Positions 51,101 to 59,574 of a stretch of DNA of 64,000 nucleotides are shown here, piece after piece (position 1 is the first letter of the stretch; each line of letters opens with the position of its first letter). Made by a program: the position numbers and the translations under genes. A model generated the notes under the pieces. The model did no database searches. It was not told the origin of the DNA and worked only from the letters and a program-made list of their open reading frames with translations. Origin of the DNA: Rhodococcus phenolicus (GTDB lineage: Bacteria > Actinomycetota > Actinomycetes > Mycobacteriales > Mycobacteriaceae); NCBI RefSeq assembly GCF_001646785.1, contig NZ_LRRH01000031.1, positions 62,001 through 126,000 of the forward strand. Direction: 5' to 3'.

Positions 51101-51880
51101 CTAACCGTGCCGTGCCACGTCCGTGCACAGGATGCTCGGCCAGCGGGCGAGATCGGCTGGCGTGCGGGCCACCTCCAGCGTGGCGTCGGGCAGGAGGTCC
51201 AACAGCGCCTCGGCGGTGGACACCGGGTGCCCCGGGTCGTCGGTCCACGCGAGAATGGTTGTGGGAATGCCGATTCCGGCGACCTCGCACGGGTCGGGCA
51301 GGTCGCTCAGTGCGGCTCCGCGGAACAGCGACGGCAGCAGATGTTCGACGACGTCCGGCACGGTCTCGGGGGTCCCGGCGGTTGCCGGTGGTCGCGGTAG
51401 GGCGAGGTCGGCCCCGAGGAACGCGTCGAGCCCCTGTTCTTCGATGACGACCGCGTTGCGCCGGTAGATCTCGGCCTTGGCGGCGCGTGTACCCCAGGCG
51501 GTCGCGGGCACCAGCAGGGTCAGGCCACTGAACCGCTCCGGGTCACGTACGGCGGCGTGCAGCAGGGTTCCGGCACCCATCGACGGGCCGACGCCGTGCA
51601 CCCGTTCACCGGGGAACCAGTGGTCGAGCAGTCGCAGCAGGTCGTCGGCGAGAACCTGCCAGCGGTAGTCCTCGGGCACCGCGCGCCCGGTCGAACGGCC
51701 GTGTCCGCGAGCGTCGTACCGGAGGAGCCGGGTCCCGCTGAGCCCACGTCCGAGGTCGAGATCCATCAGGCGGTCGCGATGGCGGCTGGACGTGAGTCCG
51801 TGGAGTTGCACGACCGGGTGGCCACCCTCGTCGCTCAGCTCCACGTCCAGTTCGGCTCCCGGAACACTGAAGGTCGGCAC
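51101..51880 (-). CDS. Alpha/beta hydrolase
   Basis: A 259-residue hydrolase. Family marks are VVQLHGLTSSRHRD (oxyanion HG), LLRYDARGHGRS, and a nucleophile elbow GPSMGAG in which Ser is preceded by Pro instead of the usual His. An Asp lies in ILAWTDDPGHPVS. A conventional C-terminal catalytic His is not obvious. GTG start at 51880 with AGGAG 5 bases upstream. Divergent from the condensation/GNAT fusion with 66 bases between, so they may share control. Substrate unknown. Confidence 0.8.
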   Translation of the reverse strand: MPTFSVPGAELDVELSDEGGHPVVQLHGLTSSRHRDRLMDLDLGRGLSGTRLLRYDARGHGRSTGRAVPEDYRWQVLADDLLRLLDHWFPGERVHGVGPSMGAGTLLHAAVRDPERFSGLTLLVPATAWGTRAAKAEIYRRNAVVIEEQGLDAFLGADLALPRPPATAGTPETVPDVVEHLLPSLFRGAALSDLPDPCEVAGIGIPTTILAWTDDPGHPVSTAEALLDLLPDATLEVARTPADLARWPSILCTDVARHG

Positions 51881-51934
51881 GGCGGCTCCTGGTGGGTGTC
51901 GGCGCTGAGGTCGGTCCTCGCTGAGGAAGGCGCC

Positions 51935-51940
51935 TAGGAT
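51935..51940 (+). promoter_or_regulatory. Candidate -10 hexamer TAGGAT for the condensation/GNAT gene
   Basis: TAGGAT ends 6 bases before the ATG at 51947, a leaderless arrangement. Confidence 0.45.
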
Positions 51941-51946
51941 ACCGGC

Positions 51947-53713
51947 ATGCGGCTCACCAACGTCGCGCACCTGCGCCTGCCCTTCGGTCGGCTGCTCGGC
52001 TACGACGTGACCGGCGGGCACCCGGGCCGACCCCTTCCCGTCTCTTTCGACCAGCGACGCCACGTCGGGGCCGGTGACCGTGCCGGTTCCTGGATGGCCT
52101 TGTCGTTCCGGCTGTCCGAGCCGGTGCCGCCCGGCGATCTCGCGGCCGCGTGGCTCGCGGTGATCGCGCGGCACGGCACCCTGCGGTCGGTCTTCGTGCC
52201 CGGCGACGACGGTGAGCCGCGGTTGTACGAGGTCGACATCGCCCCCGGTGGCTGGGTCGAGCACCCGATCGCACCCGGACAGGCGGTCAACGATGCCCTG
52301 CGGGACGTGCTCGATCGTGCGTGCTCGCCCTATCGCCGTCCGTCGCACCGGCTGTGCATGCTCGAGACTGCGGACGGACCGACGGTGGTGATCGCCGCCG
52401 ACCATTCGCATGTCGACATGTGGTCCATGCTGCTGATCGCCCGCGACCTGCTCGCGGCACTGGGTGCGGTACGGGAGCGACGGGCACCGTCGTTGCCGCC
52501 CGCACCCGCGTTCGCCGAGCACACCCGCGCGCTCCGGGACCGCCCGCCCGCACCCGAGGAGGTGCGGCGCCGCTGGGCCGAGATCCTGGCCGCCTGCGGC
52601 GACGTGATGCCCCGGTTCCCGCTGCCGCTGGGCACGGCGGCGCCGCACCTGGAACGTGTGGAGGTGCGCGACGCCCTCGACGTCGACGACAGTGCCGCGT
52701 TCTCGGCGCAGGCCCGCGGCGACGGCGTCTCGACCCTCGCGTTGGTGGTGGCGGCGATGACCGAAGTGACCCGTGAACTGGCCGGCATCCCGTTGCGGGC
52801 GGTGTTTCCGGTACACAGCCGGTACGAGGCCGCCTGGCACGAGTCCGCAGGCTGGTTCATCACGAATTCGGTGCTCGAGTCGGCCGTCGCCGAGCCCGGT
52901 GCCGCCGCGGAGGCGGTCAAGGAAGCGGTGCGGATGGGCTCGTGGCCCCTCGAGGACGTGCTGCGCCCGTGGGGCGGAATGCCCGAGGCGCCGGGCATGT
53001 TCGCGATCTCGTGGCTGGACCTGCGCCGGTTGCCCATCCGGATCGACGCCACCGGGCTCCAGGCGCAGTACGTCGGTGCGACGATCCGGACGGACGGGGT
53101 GATGCTGTGGTTCATCCTCGACGAGTCCGGCCTGCACCTGCGCTGCCGCTACCCCGACACCCCCGAGGCCAGGATGAACGTCGGCAACTGGCTCGATACG
53201 CTCATCGCCCGCCTGCGGTCTCGCGCACGGGCATCGGTCGGTGGGCGGCTGAGCGTCGGCGACCGGACCTATCGGGTGCAGCGTGCCGGGCGGGGCGACG
53301 TGCCGGCACTGGTGGCCCTGCTGTCCGACGACGAGATCGGCCGCGACCGTGAGAGCGGCGAGATCGCCCGGTACGAGGAGGCGTACGACGCGATCGCCCG
53401 GGACTCCTCGCACTACCTGGCCGTGGTGCGCGACGAGGATGATCGGGTCGTCGGCACCATGCAGCTCACCATCGTTCCGGGATTGTCGCGCGGGGGCGCC
53501 ACCCGCCTGCAGATCGAGGGGGTACGGGTGGCAGCGTCCGAACGTTCCCGGGGCGTCGGCGCCGCCATGCTCGAGTGGGCGCACGGTCACGGCCGACAAC
53601 GCGGCGCGACGCTCGCGCAGGTCACCACCGACCGGGTCCGCGATCGGGCCCGTGCCTTCTACGTCCGGCTCGGGTACGAGGACACCCACGTCGGGTTGAA
53701 GCGGATGCTCTGA
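51947..53713 (+). CDS. Condensation-like acyltransferase fused to GNAT acetyltransferase
   Basis: A 588-residue fusion. Residues about 1-420 resemble the CoA-dependent acyltransferase/NRPS condensation superfamily (PapA-, WES- or C-domain-like), with the active-site HxxxD in ADHSHVDMWS (H153, D157) and a DFGW-region-like VGATIRTDGVMLWF later. The first His of the usual HHxxxD is Asp152. Residues about 440-588 are a GNAT domain: RVQRAGRGDVPALVALL, then the acetyl-CoA loop RSRGVGAAMLEWAH, then ARAFYVRLGYE. Two acyl-transfer domains in one chain, with no carrier protein or adenylation domain nearby, suggest tailoring of a small molecule. Function unknown. Confidence 0.78.
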   Translation: MRLTNVAHLRLPFGRLLGYDVTGGHPGRPLPVSFDQRRHVGAGDRAGSWMALSFRLSEPVPPGDLAAAWLAVIARHGTLRSVFVPGDDGEPRLYEVDIAPGGWVEHPIAPGQAVNDALRDVLDRACSPYRRPSHRLCMLETADGPTVVIAADHSHVDMWSMLLIARDLLAALGAVRERRAPSLPPAPAFAEHTRALRDRPPAPEEVRRRWAEILAACGDVMPRFPLPLGTAAPHLERVEVRDALDVDDSAAFSAQARGDGVSTLALVVAAMTEVTRELAGIPLRAVFPVHSRYEAAWHESAGWFITNSVLESAVAEPGAAAEAVKEAVRMGSWPLEDVLRPWGGMPEAPGMFAISWLDLRRLPIRIDATGLQAQYVGATIRTDGVMLWFILDESGLHLRCRYPDTPEARMNVGNWLDTLIARLRSRARASVGGRLSVGDRTYRVQRAGRGDVPALVALLSDDEIGRDRESGEIARYEEAYDAIARDSSHYLAVVRDEDDRVVGTMQLTIVPGLSRGGATRLQIEGVRVAASERSRGVGAAMLEWAHGHGRQRGATLAQVTTDRVRDRARAFYVRLGYEDTHVGLKRML

Positions 53714-53769
53714 CGCGACAGCGGTCCCGCGCGCTCCGGGTCGCCGGATCGGCCCGGTAGAAAGGGACG

Positions 53770-54111
53770 ATGCACTCGTCGTTCTTCGATGCACTCGATG
53801 CGCTGGCAGGTTCGGCCGTGGTCCGGATCGACCGTCCGAAAGGTACTGCGCATCCGCGTTTCCCGGGCGTGATATATCCGCTGGACTACGGGTATCTGGA
53901 CGGCACCGTCGCCGCGGACGGCGCCGGGGTCGACGTGTTCCGCGGCAGTGGCCCGGCTGCCGTGATCTCCGCTGTCGTGCTGACCGTCGATGCGGGTAAG
54001 CGCGATGTCGAGGTCAAGGTGCTGCTCGGCTGCACTCCGGCCGAGATCGCCGCCGTGGCTGCTTTTCTCTCGGAGCGGCTCGGGCTCGGAACGACCGTGG
54101 TGCATCGCTGA
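53770..54111 (+). CDS. Short inorganic pyrophosphatase-like protein, probably inactive
   Basis: A 113-residue protein resembling the central part of family I pyrophosphatases: IDRPKGTAHPRFPG, YPLDYGYLDGT and DGAGVDVFRGS. Normal enzymes have about 160-175 residues and a DGDPxDV metal motif. Here the middle Asp is Ala52 (D50-G-A-G-V-D55), and the later DExxxD metal segment is missing. It may be a non-catalytic relative or use another mechanism. AAAGGGA precedes the ATG. Confidence 0.7.
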   Translation: MHSSFFDALDALAGSAVVRIDRPKGTAHPRFPGVIYPLDYGYLDGTVAADGAGVDVFRGSGPAAVISAVVLTVDAGKRDVEVKVLLGCTPAEIAAVAAFLSERLGLGTTVVHR

Positions 54112-54150
54112 CCGTTCCACGTCCGGCATTGCGCCCCGCGGTGAGAATCT

Positions 54151-54171
54151 GATTATCTTGAACGGATAGTC
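54151..54171. promoter_or_regulatory. Inverted repeat upstream of the LLM oxidoreductase gene
   Basis: GATTATC (54151-54157) and GATAGTC (54165-54171) form an imperfect inverted repeat (one mismatch) in an AT-rich patch of the 137-bp gap before the LLM gene. The half-sites GATTAT and ATAGTC also occur in the operator at 9521-9548, with a spacing different by one base. Confidence 0.35.
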
Positions 54172-54248
54172 TTATTTCCATATCGACGAACCTCGAAGGT
54201 CCGGGTTCGGTGCAGGCGGGTGGCGGCTCGCCGGAGAGGTGCGCGCTG

Positions 54249-55154
54249 GTGACGTTGCGGTTCATCTTCCACTATCCCGAGATCAACGGGCCCGACGGTG
54301 ACGTGCTGGACCCGGGCCCCGTCCGCGACGTGGCGGTCACCGCCGAGTGCGCCGGTTTCGACGCCTTCTCGTTCAGCGAACATCCCGCGCCCGGGGCGCG
54401 CTGGCTCTCCGCCGGAGGGCACCAGACCCTCGATCCGTTCGTCGCGCTCGGGTACGTCGCCGGCGCGACCGAGCGGCTCCGCCTGCTGACCTACCTGGCG
54501 GTCGCGCCCTACCGGAACCCGTTCCTGCTCGCCAAGGCGGCCGCGTCCCTCGACAAGATCTCCGGCGGACGGTTCACGCTGGGAATCGGCACCGGCTACC
54601 AGAAGAGTGAATTCCATGCTCTCGGAGTCGATTTCGACGAACGCAACGCACTGTTCGACGAGGCCCTCGAGGTCCTGCCGCTGCATTGGAGCGGCGAACC
54701 CTTCAGCTACGACGGCCGCCACTTCAGCGCACACAACATCATCGCGCGGCCGCGACCGGTCCAGAACCCCATCCCCGTCTGGATCGGAGGGAACTCCAAG
54801 CTCACCCGTCGCCGCGTCGCGCAACGCGCACAGGGCTGGATGCCCATGTCGGGCGGCGCGCAGCTCAGCACCACCGCCCGCACCCGGGCGCTGGGCCCGA
54901 TCGACGAACTCGCCGGGCAGATCACCGAACTGCGCGAGGCGGCGGTCGCGGCGGGACGCACCGACCACATCGACGTGGTCTACTCCTACAGCAGCGAAAT
55001 CGGCTCACCCACCGTCGATCCCGATCGTCATCGCGAAGTGTTCGCGGAACTGGAGAAAGCGGGCGTCGACTGGGTCACCGTCTCGTGCCCCATCGTGGGA
55101 CTGTCGGCGACCGTCGACTTCCTCGAATCCTTCGGCTCCACCTACCTGGCGTGA
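54249..55154 (+). CDS. LLM-class F420-dependent oxidoreductase
   Basis: A 301-residue TIM-barrel flavin/F420 oxidoreductase of the luciferase-like family: FDAFSFSEHPAPG, GATERLRLLTYLAVAPYRNP, LDKISGGRFTLGIGTGYQKSEF and PIPVWIGGNSKLTRRR. The glycine-rich SGGRFTLGIGTG and the short length fit F420-type members of actinobacteria. Substrate unknown. GTG start at 54249 with GGAGAGG about 9 bases upstream. It is followed by an SDR after 13 bases, probably one operon. Confidence 0.85.
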   Translation: MTLRFIFHYPEINGPDGDVLDPGPVRDVAVTAECAGFDAFSFSEHPAPGARWLSAGGHQTLDPFVALGYVAGATERLRLLTYLAVAPYRNPFLLAKAAASLDKISGGRFTLGIGTGYQKSEFHALGVDFDERNALFDEALEVLPLHWSGEPFSYDGRHFSAHNIIARPRPVQNPIPVWIGGNSKLTRRRVAQRAQGWMPMSGGAQLSTTARTRALGPIDELAGQITELREAAVAAGRTDHIDVVYSYSSEIGSPTVDPDRHREVFAELEKAGVDWVTVSCPIVGLSATVDFLESFGSTYLA

Positions 55155-55167
55155 AAGGGGCGCTGTC

Positions 55168-56040
55168 GTGACCGGATGGTTCGAGGAGCGCGGCGGCCTG
55201 GCCGGGTCGGTCGCCGTGATCACCGGGGGCGCAGGGGGACTGGGCGAGGCGATCGTGCGCGATCTCGCCGCGAACGGTGTGCGGCCGGCCGTGATCGACA
55301 TCGATCGCGACGCCGTGGCGGCGCTGGACTCGTCGCTGCAAGAGCAGGGAGCCGACGCGATCGTGCGGCACGGCGACGCCCGCGATCCCGACGCGCTGTC
55401 GGCGTTGTTCGACGACGTCGACGCACGCTGGGGCAGGCTCGACACGTTGGTGAACATCGTGGGCGGCACCTTCCGGTCGCCGTTCGTCGACACCAAACCG
55501 AAGGGCTGGGACGCGATCGTGCGTACCAACCTCTCGCACGTGCTGCACGCGTGTTCGCTCGCGGTGCCCCGGATGAAGGACGGAGGCCGGGGCGGCAGCA
55601 TCGTCAACCTCACGACCATCGAAGCGCACCGGGCCGCACCCGGTTTCGCGGTGTACTCCGCCGCGAAAGCCGCGGTGGAACAGTTCGCCCGCACCCTTGC
55701 GGTGGAGGTCGCACCCGACCGGATCCGGGTGAACAACGTCGCACCCGACTTCGTTCCGACGCCGAACCTCGAACGGCTCGCGGTGGGCGAGCACGCGCTG
55801 GCCGATCCGCGCAGTGCGGCGATCGCGATTCCGATGGGGCGCGTCGGCCACGTCCACGACGTCTCGAACTGTGTCGTCTTCCTGGCTTCGGGCCTGTCGT
55901 CGTTCATCACCGGAACGACGCTGCACCCGGACGGTGGCACGCTCGCCTCATCCGGATGGTTCAACTGGCCCGGCCACGGCTGGGCGAACTATGCCCCGGA
56001 GAGCGCGCTGGAAAGGGTCGCATCACATCCCGACGGATAA
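55168..56040 (+). CDS. SDR family oxidoreductase
   Basis: A 290-residue short-chain dehydrogenase. Cofactor loop VITGGAGGLGEAI (TGxxxGxG) is present, and an Asp ends strand 2 (VIDIDRDAV), which favours NAD(H). Active-site Tyr and Lys are in VYSAAKAAVEQ. The usual catalytic Ser position reads NLTTIEAHR, so Thr may replace Ser. An extended C-terminus (ASSGWFNWPGHGWANYAPES) is unusual. GTG start with AAAGGGG upstream, behind the LLM oxidoreductase, so the two probably act in the same oxidation pathway. Confidence 0.86.
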   Translation: MTGWFEERGGLAGSVAVITGGAGGLGEAIVRDLAANGVRPAVIDIDRDAVAALDSSLQEQGADAIVRHGDARDPDALSALFDDVDARWGRLDTLVNIVGGTFRSPFVDTKPKGWDAIVRTNLSHVLHACSLAVPRMKDGGRGGSIVNLTTIEAHRAAPGFAVYSAAKAAVEQFARTLAVEVAPDRIRVNNVAPDFVPTPNLERLAVGEHALADPRSAAIAIPMGRVGHVHDVSNCVVFLASGLSSFITGTTLHPDGGTLASSGWFNWPGHGWANYAPESALERVASHPDG

Positions 56041-56061
56041 GGGCGCAGTCCGCCCGGGGTC

Positions 56062-57342
56062 TCACGGGCGTCCAGCGGGACCCGAGGAGTGTGCCCTCGT
56101 CGGCTCCGGGGCACGCCGGACGTCGAGGCCGCGGGGTCCGATGCCCCGGTCCAGTGCGAGAAGCAGAACCGCGCAACCGATCCCCGACAGGACGACGCTC
56201 GCGCCGAACAGGGCCGGATAGCCGAGCAGATCACCGACCGCACCGGCCGCGAAACCCGCGAGGCCCTGGACCACGACGATCGCGCACGCCATCAGGGTGT
56301 AGTCGCTGCCCGCATGGTCGCGGTCGGCCGCATCCATCATGAGGGTGAACACCGCTACGGTCGCGGCACCGCCGAGGACGTGCTCGGCCAGGCTCGCCGA
56401 CACGATCAAACCGAATCCCCCCACCCCGAGCGACGCGAACAGGTAGAGGGCCAGGCTCGCGGTCTGGGTCACGCCGCCGATGAGCAGCGCGCGTCGCCGA
56501 CCCCACCGTGAGCACATCCACGCACCCAGACCCGCACCCGCGAGCGCGCCCACGGACGACAGGGCGCCCTTGACCAGGGCGATCTGCCCGACGGACAGGC
56601 CCGCGTCCGACATGAAGGGGCCGACCATCGCCGACCCCATCGAGTCGCCGAATTTGAAACCGCCGATGAGCAGGATGAACGTAACCATTCCGGGACGCCG
56701 CAGACGCGTCCACCATCCGGCTGCCAGCCGCGCCGGCGTCGTCGGTTCCCGGACACTGCGCAACGACCTCTGCCGCATCGTCCAGACCGGGATCGTGGTG
56801 ACCAGCAGCAGCGCGGCCATCGCGACGAACAGGGCCCGCCATCCGGCGATCGAGAACAACCACAGCAGAGCGCCGCCACCCACGATCATGCCGATCCGGT
56901 AGGCGCCGGCCTGAATACCGTTGCCGACACCTCGTTGTCGTGGTCCGAGCAGTTGAACGGCCAGCCCGTCGGTGGCGATGTCCTGGGTCGCCGATATCGC
57001 ATTGACGACCGCGATCCCGACCAGCAGCCAGCGCAGTGACGACCCGAGGTCGAGCGTGGCCAATCCGAGTGTCACCGCTGCCGAGAGCAACTGCAGAGTC
57101 AGCAGCCATCGACGGCGGGTGCCGTAGTGGTCGACGTACGGCGCCCACAGGAACTTCAGGGCCCACGGTGCGAACAGGACCCCCGTCGCGCTGATTGCGA
57201 TCAGCGAGAACCCGGATTCGCGCAGCACCACCGGCAACGCCTGGGTGAAGAATCCGAACGGAAGGCCCTGCGCGAAATACAGGGCGACGAGCAGTACCGC
57301 CGTGGACACAGGGATCGTGCCCGGCCGGGCCGCTGGCGTCAT
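56062..57342 (-). CDS. MFS transporter, AmpG-like
   Basis: A 426-residue protein with about 12 TM segments. N-terminal LYFAQGLPFGFFTQALPVVLR and KFLWAPYVDHYGTRRRWLL, plus ATQDIATDGLAVQLL, are typical of the AmpG/PAT branch, whose best known member imports anhydro-muropeptides. No beta-lactamase regulon is next to it, so a muropeptide role is only suggested by family. A GTG two codons upstream is possible. AGGAT precedes the chosen ATG. Convergent with the SDR gene and divergent from FmdB. Confidence 0.83.
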   Translation of the reverse strand: MTPAARPGTIPVSTAVLLVALYFAQGLPFGFFTQALPVVLRESGFSLIAISATGVLFAPWALKFLWAPYVDHYGTRRRWLLTLQLLSAAVTLGLATLDLGSSLRWLLVGIAVVNAISATQDIATDGLAVQLLGPRQRGVGNGIQAGAYRIGMIVGGGALLWLFSIAGWRALFVAMAALLLVTTIPVWTMRQRSLRSVREPTTPARLAAGWWTRLRRPGMVTFILLIGGFKFGDSMGSAMVGPFMSDAGLSVGQIALVKGALSSVGALAGAGLGAWMCSRWGRRRALLIGGVTQTASLALYLFASLGVGGFGLIVSASLAEHVLGGAATVAVFTLMMDAADRDHAGSDYTLMACAIVVVQGLAGFAAGAVGDLLGYPALFGASVVLSGIGCAVLLLALDRGIGPRGLDVRRAPEPTRAHSSGPAGRP

Positions 57343-57503
57343 GAGCACATCCTGGCAGACGGTACGGGCAGGTCACCGCGGCGGGCCGTCGCGTGGACCC
57401 GGTGGGAAAGGTTGCCTCGCCGTTACGACTTTCGCCGACACCCGGCACGGGCGCGGGTGGTCGGATACGGTCGGGTCACCCGAAATGCGAGGAACGGATG
57501 CCG

Positions 57504-57794
57504 ATGCCGCTGTACGAATTCCGATGCACCGACTGTGGTTCGTTCGACCTGTCGATGTCGATGAGCGCAGTCGGCGCGGCCACACCGTGTCCCCGTTGCT
57601 CCCGGTCGGCTCCCCGGGTCCTCGGCGTACCGCGCCTCGGACGCGGAGCGTCGGCGGCAATGCGCATGCACGATGCGGCAGCGCGCACCGCGTCCGAGCC
57701 CGGTGTCGTGTCGGGTGCGTTGCCGGGGACCCCGCGAGGACCGTCGCGGCCCGTCACGACGGATCCCAGGCACCGCTCGCTTCCTCGTCCCTGA
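57504..57794 (+). CDS. fmdB: FmdB-type zinc-ribbon protein
   Basis: A 96-residue protein. The N-terminal 40 residues are a zinc ribbon (MPLYEFRCTDCGSFD, then TPCPRCSRSAPRV), giving two CxxC pairs. The rest is a low-complexity tail. FmdB-like ribbons commonly sit beside formamidase/acetamidase genes, and here the amidase starts 22 bases downstream. The ATG at 57504 gives the usual MPLYE start with GAGGA about 10 bases upstream; an ATG two codons earlier is possible. Confidence 0.82.
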   Translation: MPLYEFRCTDCGSFDLSMSMSAVGAATPCPRCSRSAPRVLGVPRLGRGASAAMRMHDAAARTASEPGVVSGALPGTPRGPSRPVTTDPRHRSLPRP

Positions 57795-57816
57795 AGTCGC
57801 ACATCCAGGAGGTTTC

Positions 57817-59070
57817 GTGCCCGACGTCGTCTTCCCGCTCGATTCGACCCGCCGCTTCACCGATCAGGACAAGATCGGTCACAACCGCTGGCACCCCGAC
57901 ATCCCGCCCGTCGCGACCGTCAAACCCGGGGATTCCTTCCGGGTGCACTGCCGGGAATGGTTCGACGGGGCGATCCACAACGACGATTCGGCCGACGACA
58001 TCCGCAATGCGCCGCTGCACACCGTGCATGCCCTGTCGGGCCCGTTCGCGGTCGAAGGGGCCAAGCCGGGCGATCTGCTGATCGTCGACATTCTCGACCT
58101 GGGCCCGATCCCGCAGGAGGACTCGGGTCCGCTCGCCGGTCAGGGCTGGGGTTACACGGGGATCTTCGCCAAGCCCAACGGGGGCGGCTTCCTCACCGAC
58201 CAGTTCCCGGACGCATACAAGGCGATCTGGGACTTCTCGGGACAGACGGCGACGAGCCGGCACATCCCGCACGTCTCGTTCACCGGCATCGTGCATCCGG
58301 GATTGATGGGGACCGCCCCGTCGCACGACCTGCTCTCGACGTGGAACACCCGTGAGGCCGCACTGATCGCGACCGATCCGGACCGGGTGCCGCCGTTGGC
58401 ATTGCCACCCGAGCCGAACGGAGCGATCCTCGGCAGCCTGACCGGCGCGGACTTCGACCGGGTCGCGGCAGAGGGAGCACGGACCGCGCCGCCGCGGGAG
58501 AACGGCGGCAACCAGGACATCAAGAACCTGACGAAGGGCAGCAGGATCTTCTATCCCGTGTTCGTCGACGGCGCGAACCTGTCGGTGGGCGACCTGCACT
58601 TCTCGCAGGGTGACGGCGAGATCACGTTCTGCGGTGCCATCGAGATGGGTGGGTTCATCGATCTGCGCGTCGACATCATCCGAGGTGGCATGGACACCTA
58701 CGGTGTCAGCGAGAACGCGATCTTCATGCCGGGCACCACCGATCCGCGCTTCTCGGAGTGGCTCGCCTTCTCCGGCACGTCGGTGACACTCGACGGCGAA
58801 CAGCGCTATCTCGATTCGCAACTGGCGTACCAGCGGGCGTGCCTGCACGCCATCGAATACCTGACGAAGTTCGGCTACAGCCCGGAACAGGCATATCTTC
58901 TGCTCGGGGCGGCGCCGATCGAAGGCCGGTTGTCGGGGGTCGTCGACATCCCCAACTCCTGTGCGACCGTCTACATTCCGACGTCGATCTTCGACTTCCC
59001 GGTGACGCCCACGGCGGACGGCCCGGTGCGGATCGACCCGGGTGCGGGGGCGCCGCGCTCGCCTGCCTGA
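57817..59070 (+). CDS. fmdA: Formamidase / acetamidase family amidohydrolase
   Basis: A 417-residue member of the FmdA_AmdA family, which hydrolyses formamide or short amides to ammonia and acid. Family segments: HTVHALSGPFAVEGAKPGDL, GPLAGQGWGYTGIFAK, PHVSFTGIVHPGLMG, GGNQDIKNLTKGSRIFYPV and GDLHFSQGDGEITFCGAIE, the last including metal- and active-site residues of the fold. GTG start with AGGAGG 5 bases upstream. It pairs with the FmdB ribbon protein and would release nitrogen from simple amides. Confidence 0.92.
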   Translation: MPDVVFPLDSTRRFTDQDKIGHNRWHPDIPPVATVKPGDSFRVHCREWFDGAIHNDDSADDIRNAPLHTVHALSGPFAVEGAKPGDLLIVDILDLGPIPQEDSGPLAGQGWGYTGIFAKPNGGGFLTDQFPDAYKAIWDFSGQTATSRHIPHVSFTGIVHPGLMGTAPSHDLLSTWNTREAALIATDPDRVPPLALPPEPNGAILGSLTGADFDRVAAEGARTAPPRENGGNQDIKNLTKGSRIFYPVFVDGANLSVGDLHFSQGDGEITFCGAIEMGGFIDLRVDIIRGGMDTYGVSENAIFMPGTTDPRFSEWLAFSGTSVTLDGEQRYLDSQLAYQRACLHAIEYLTKFGYSPEQAYLLLGAAPIEGRLSGVVDIPNSCATVYIPTSIFDFPVTPTADGPVRIDPGAGAPRSPA

Positions 59071-59076
59071 CGGCGG

Positions 59077-59454
59077 TCAGAGAAAAGCCGGCGGATCGTA
59101 GCGCGGCTGGAACAGCAGAATGTCGTCGGCGCCGGGTACCGCGACCTCGACGGTGAGGCCGTACCCGTCGTCGCGCACATTTCGGGTGAATCGCGCACCC
59201 TTCGAGGACAATTCGGCCATCGTCGTGTCCAGGTCGTCGCACATCAGCGAGATCGTGTGCTGCCGCGGCGAGGTGTACTCGACGCCCTCGTGCACGCCCG
59301 TCGTCGGGTGCACGCCGAGTTCGGACGGTCCGGTGCGGAAGATGAGCCATCCACCGCCGGTGTCGGTGAAGGTGAACCCCAGCACGTCGCGGAAGAACGC
59401 GCGGGTTGCGTCGGGGTCGTCGGAGTAGACCAGGGTGTGCATGCCGGTGATCAT
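59077..59454 (-). CDS. VOC superfamily (glyoxalase/dioxygenase-like) protein
   Basis: A 125-residue protein with two beta-alpha-beta-beta-beta units (MITGMHTLVYSDDPDATRAF; VLGFTFTDTGGGWLIFRTG; HTISLMCDDLDTTMAELSS; ILLFQPRYDPP). His and Glu positions (H6, H65 and others) could bind a metal, but substrate is not evident. I chose the ATG at 59454; a GTG at 59523 would add 23 residues of low similarity. Convergent with the formamidase gene with 6 bases between stops. Confidence 0.75.
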   Translation of the reverse strand: MITGMHTLVYSDDPDATRAFFRDVLGFTFTDTGGGWLIFRTGPSELGVHPTTGVHEGVEYTSPRQHTISLMCDDLDTTMAELSSKGARFTRNVRDDGYGLTVEVAVPGADDILLFQPRYDPPAFL

Positions 59455-59574
59455 CGGCTCACGGTACGTCCGGTAGTGCGCTCCCGGCGGCGGAAACGCG
59501 TACCGCATGCGAATGTCGTCCACCCGATGCGCCGGCGGGCGTCGGCGAGCCGCGCGTGGTCGGTGGCGGGGGTT

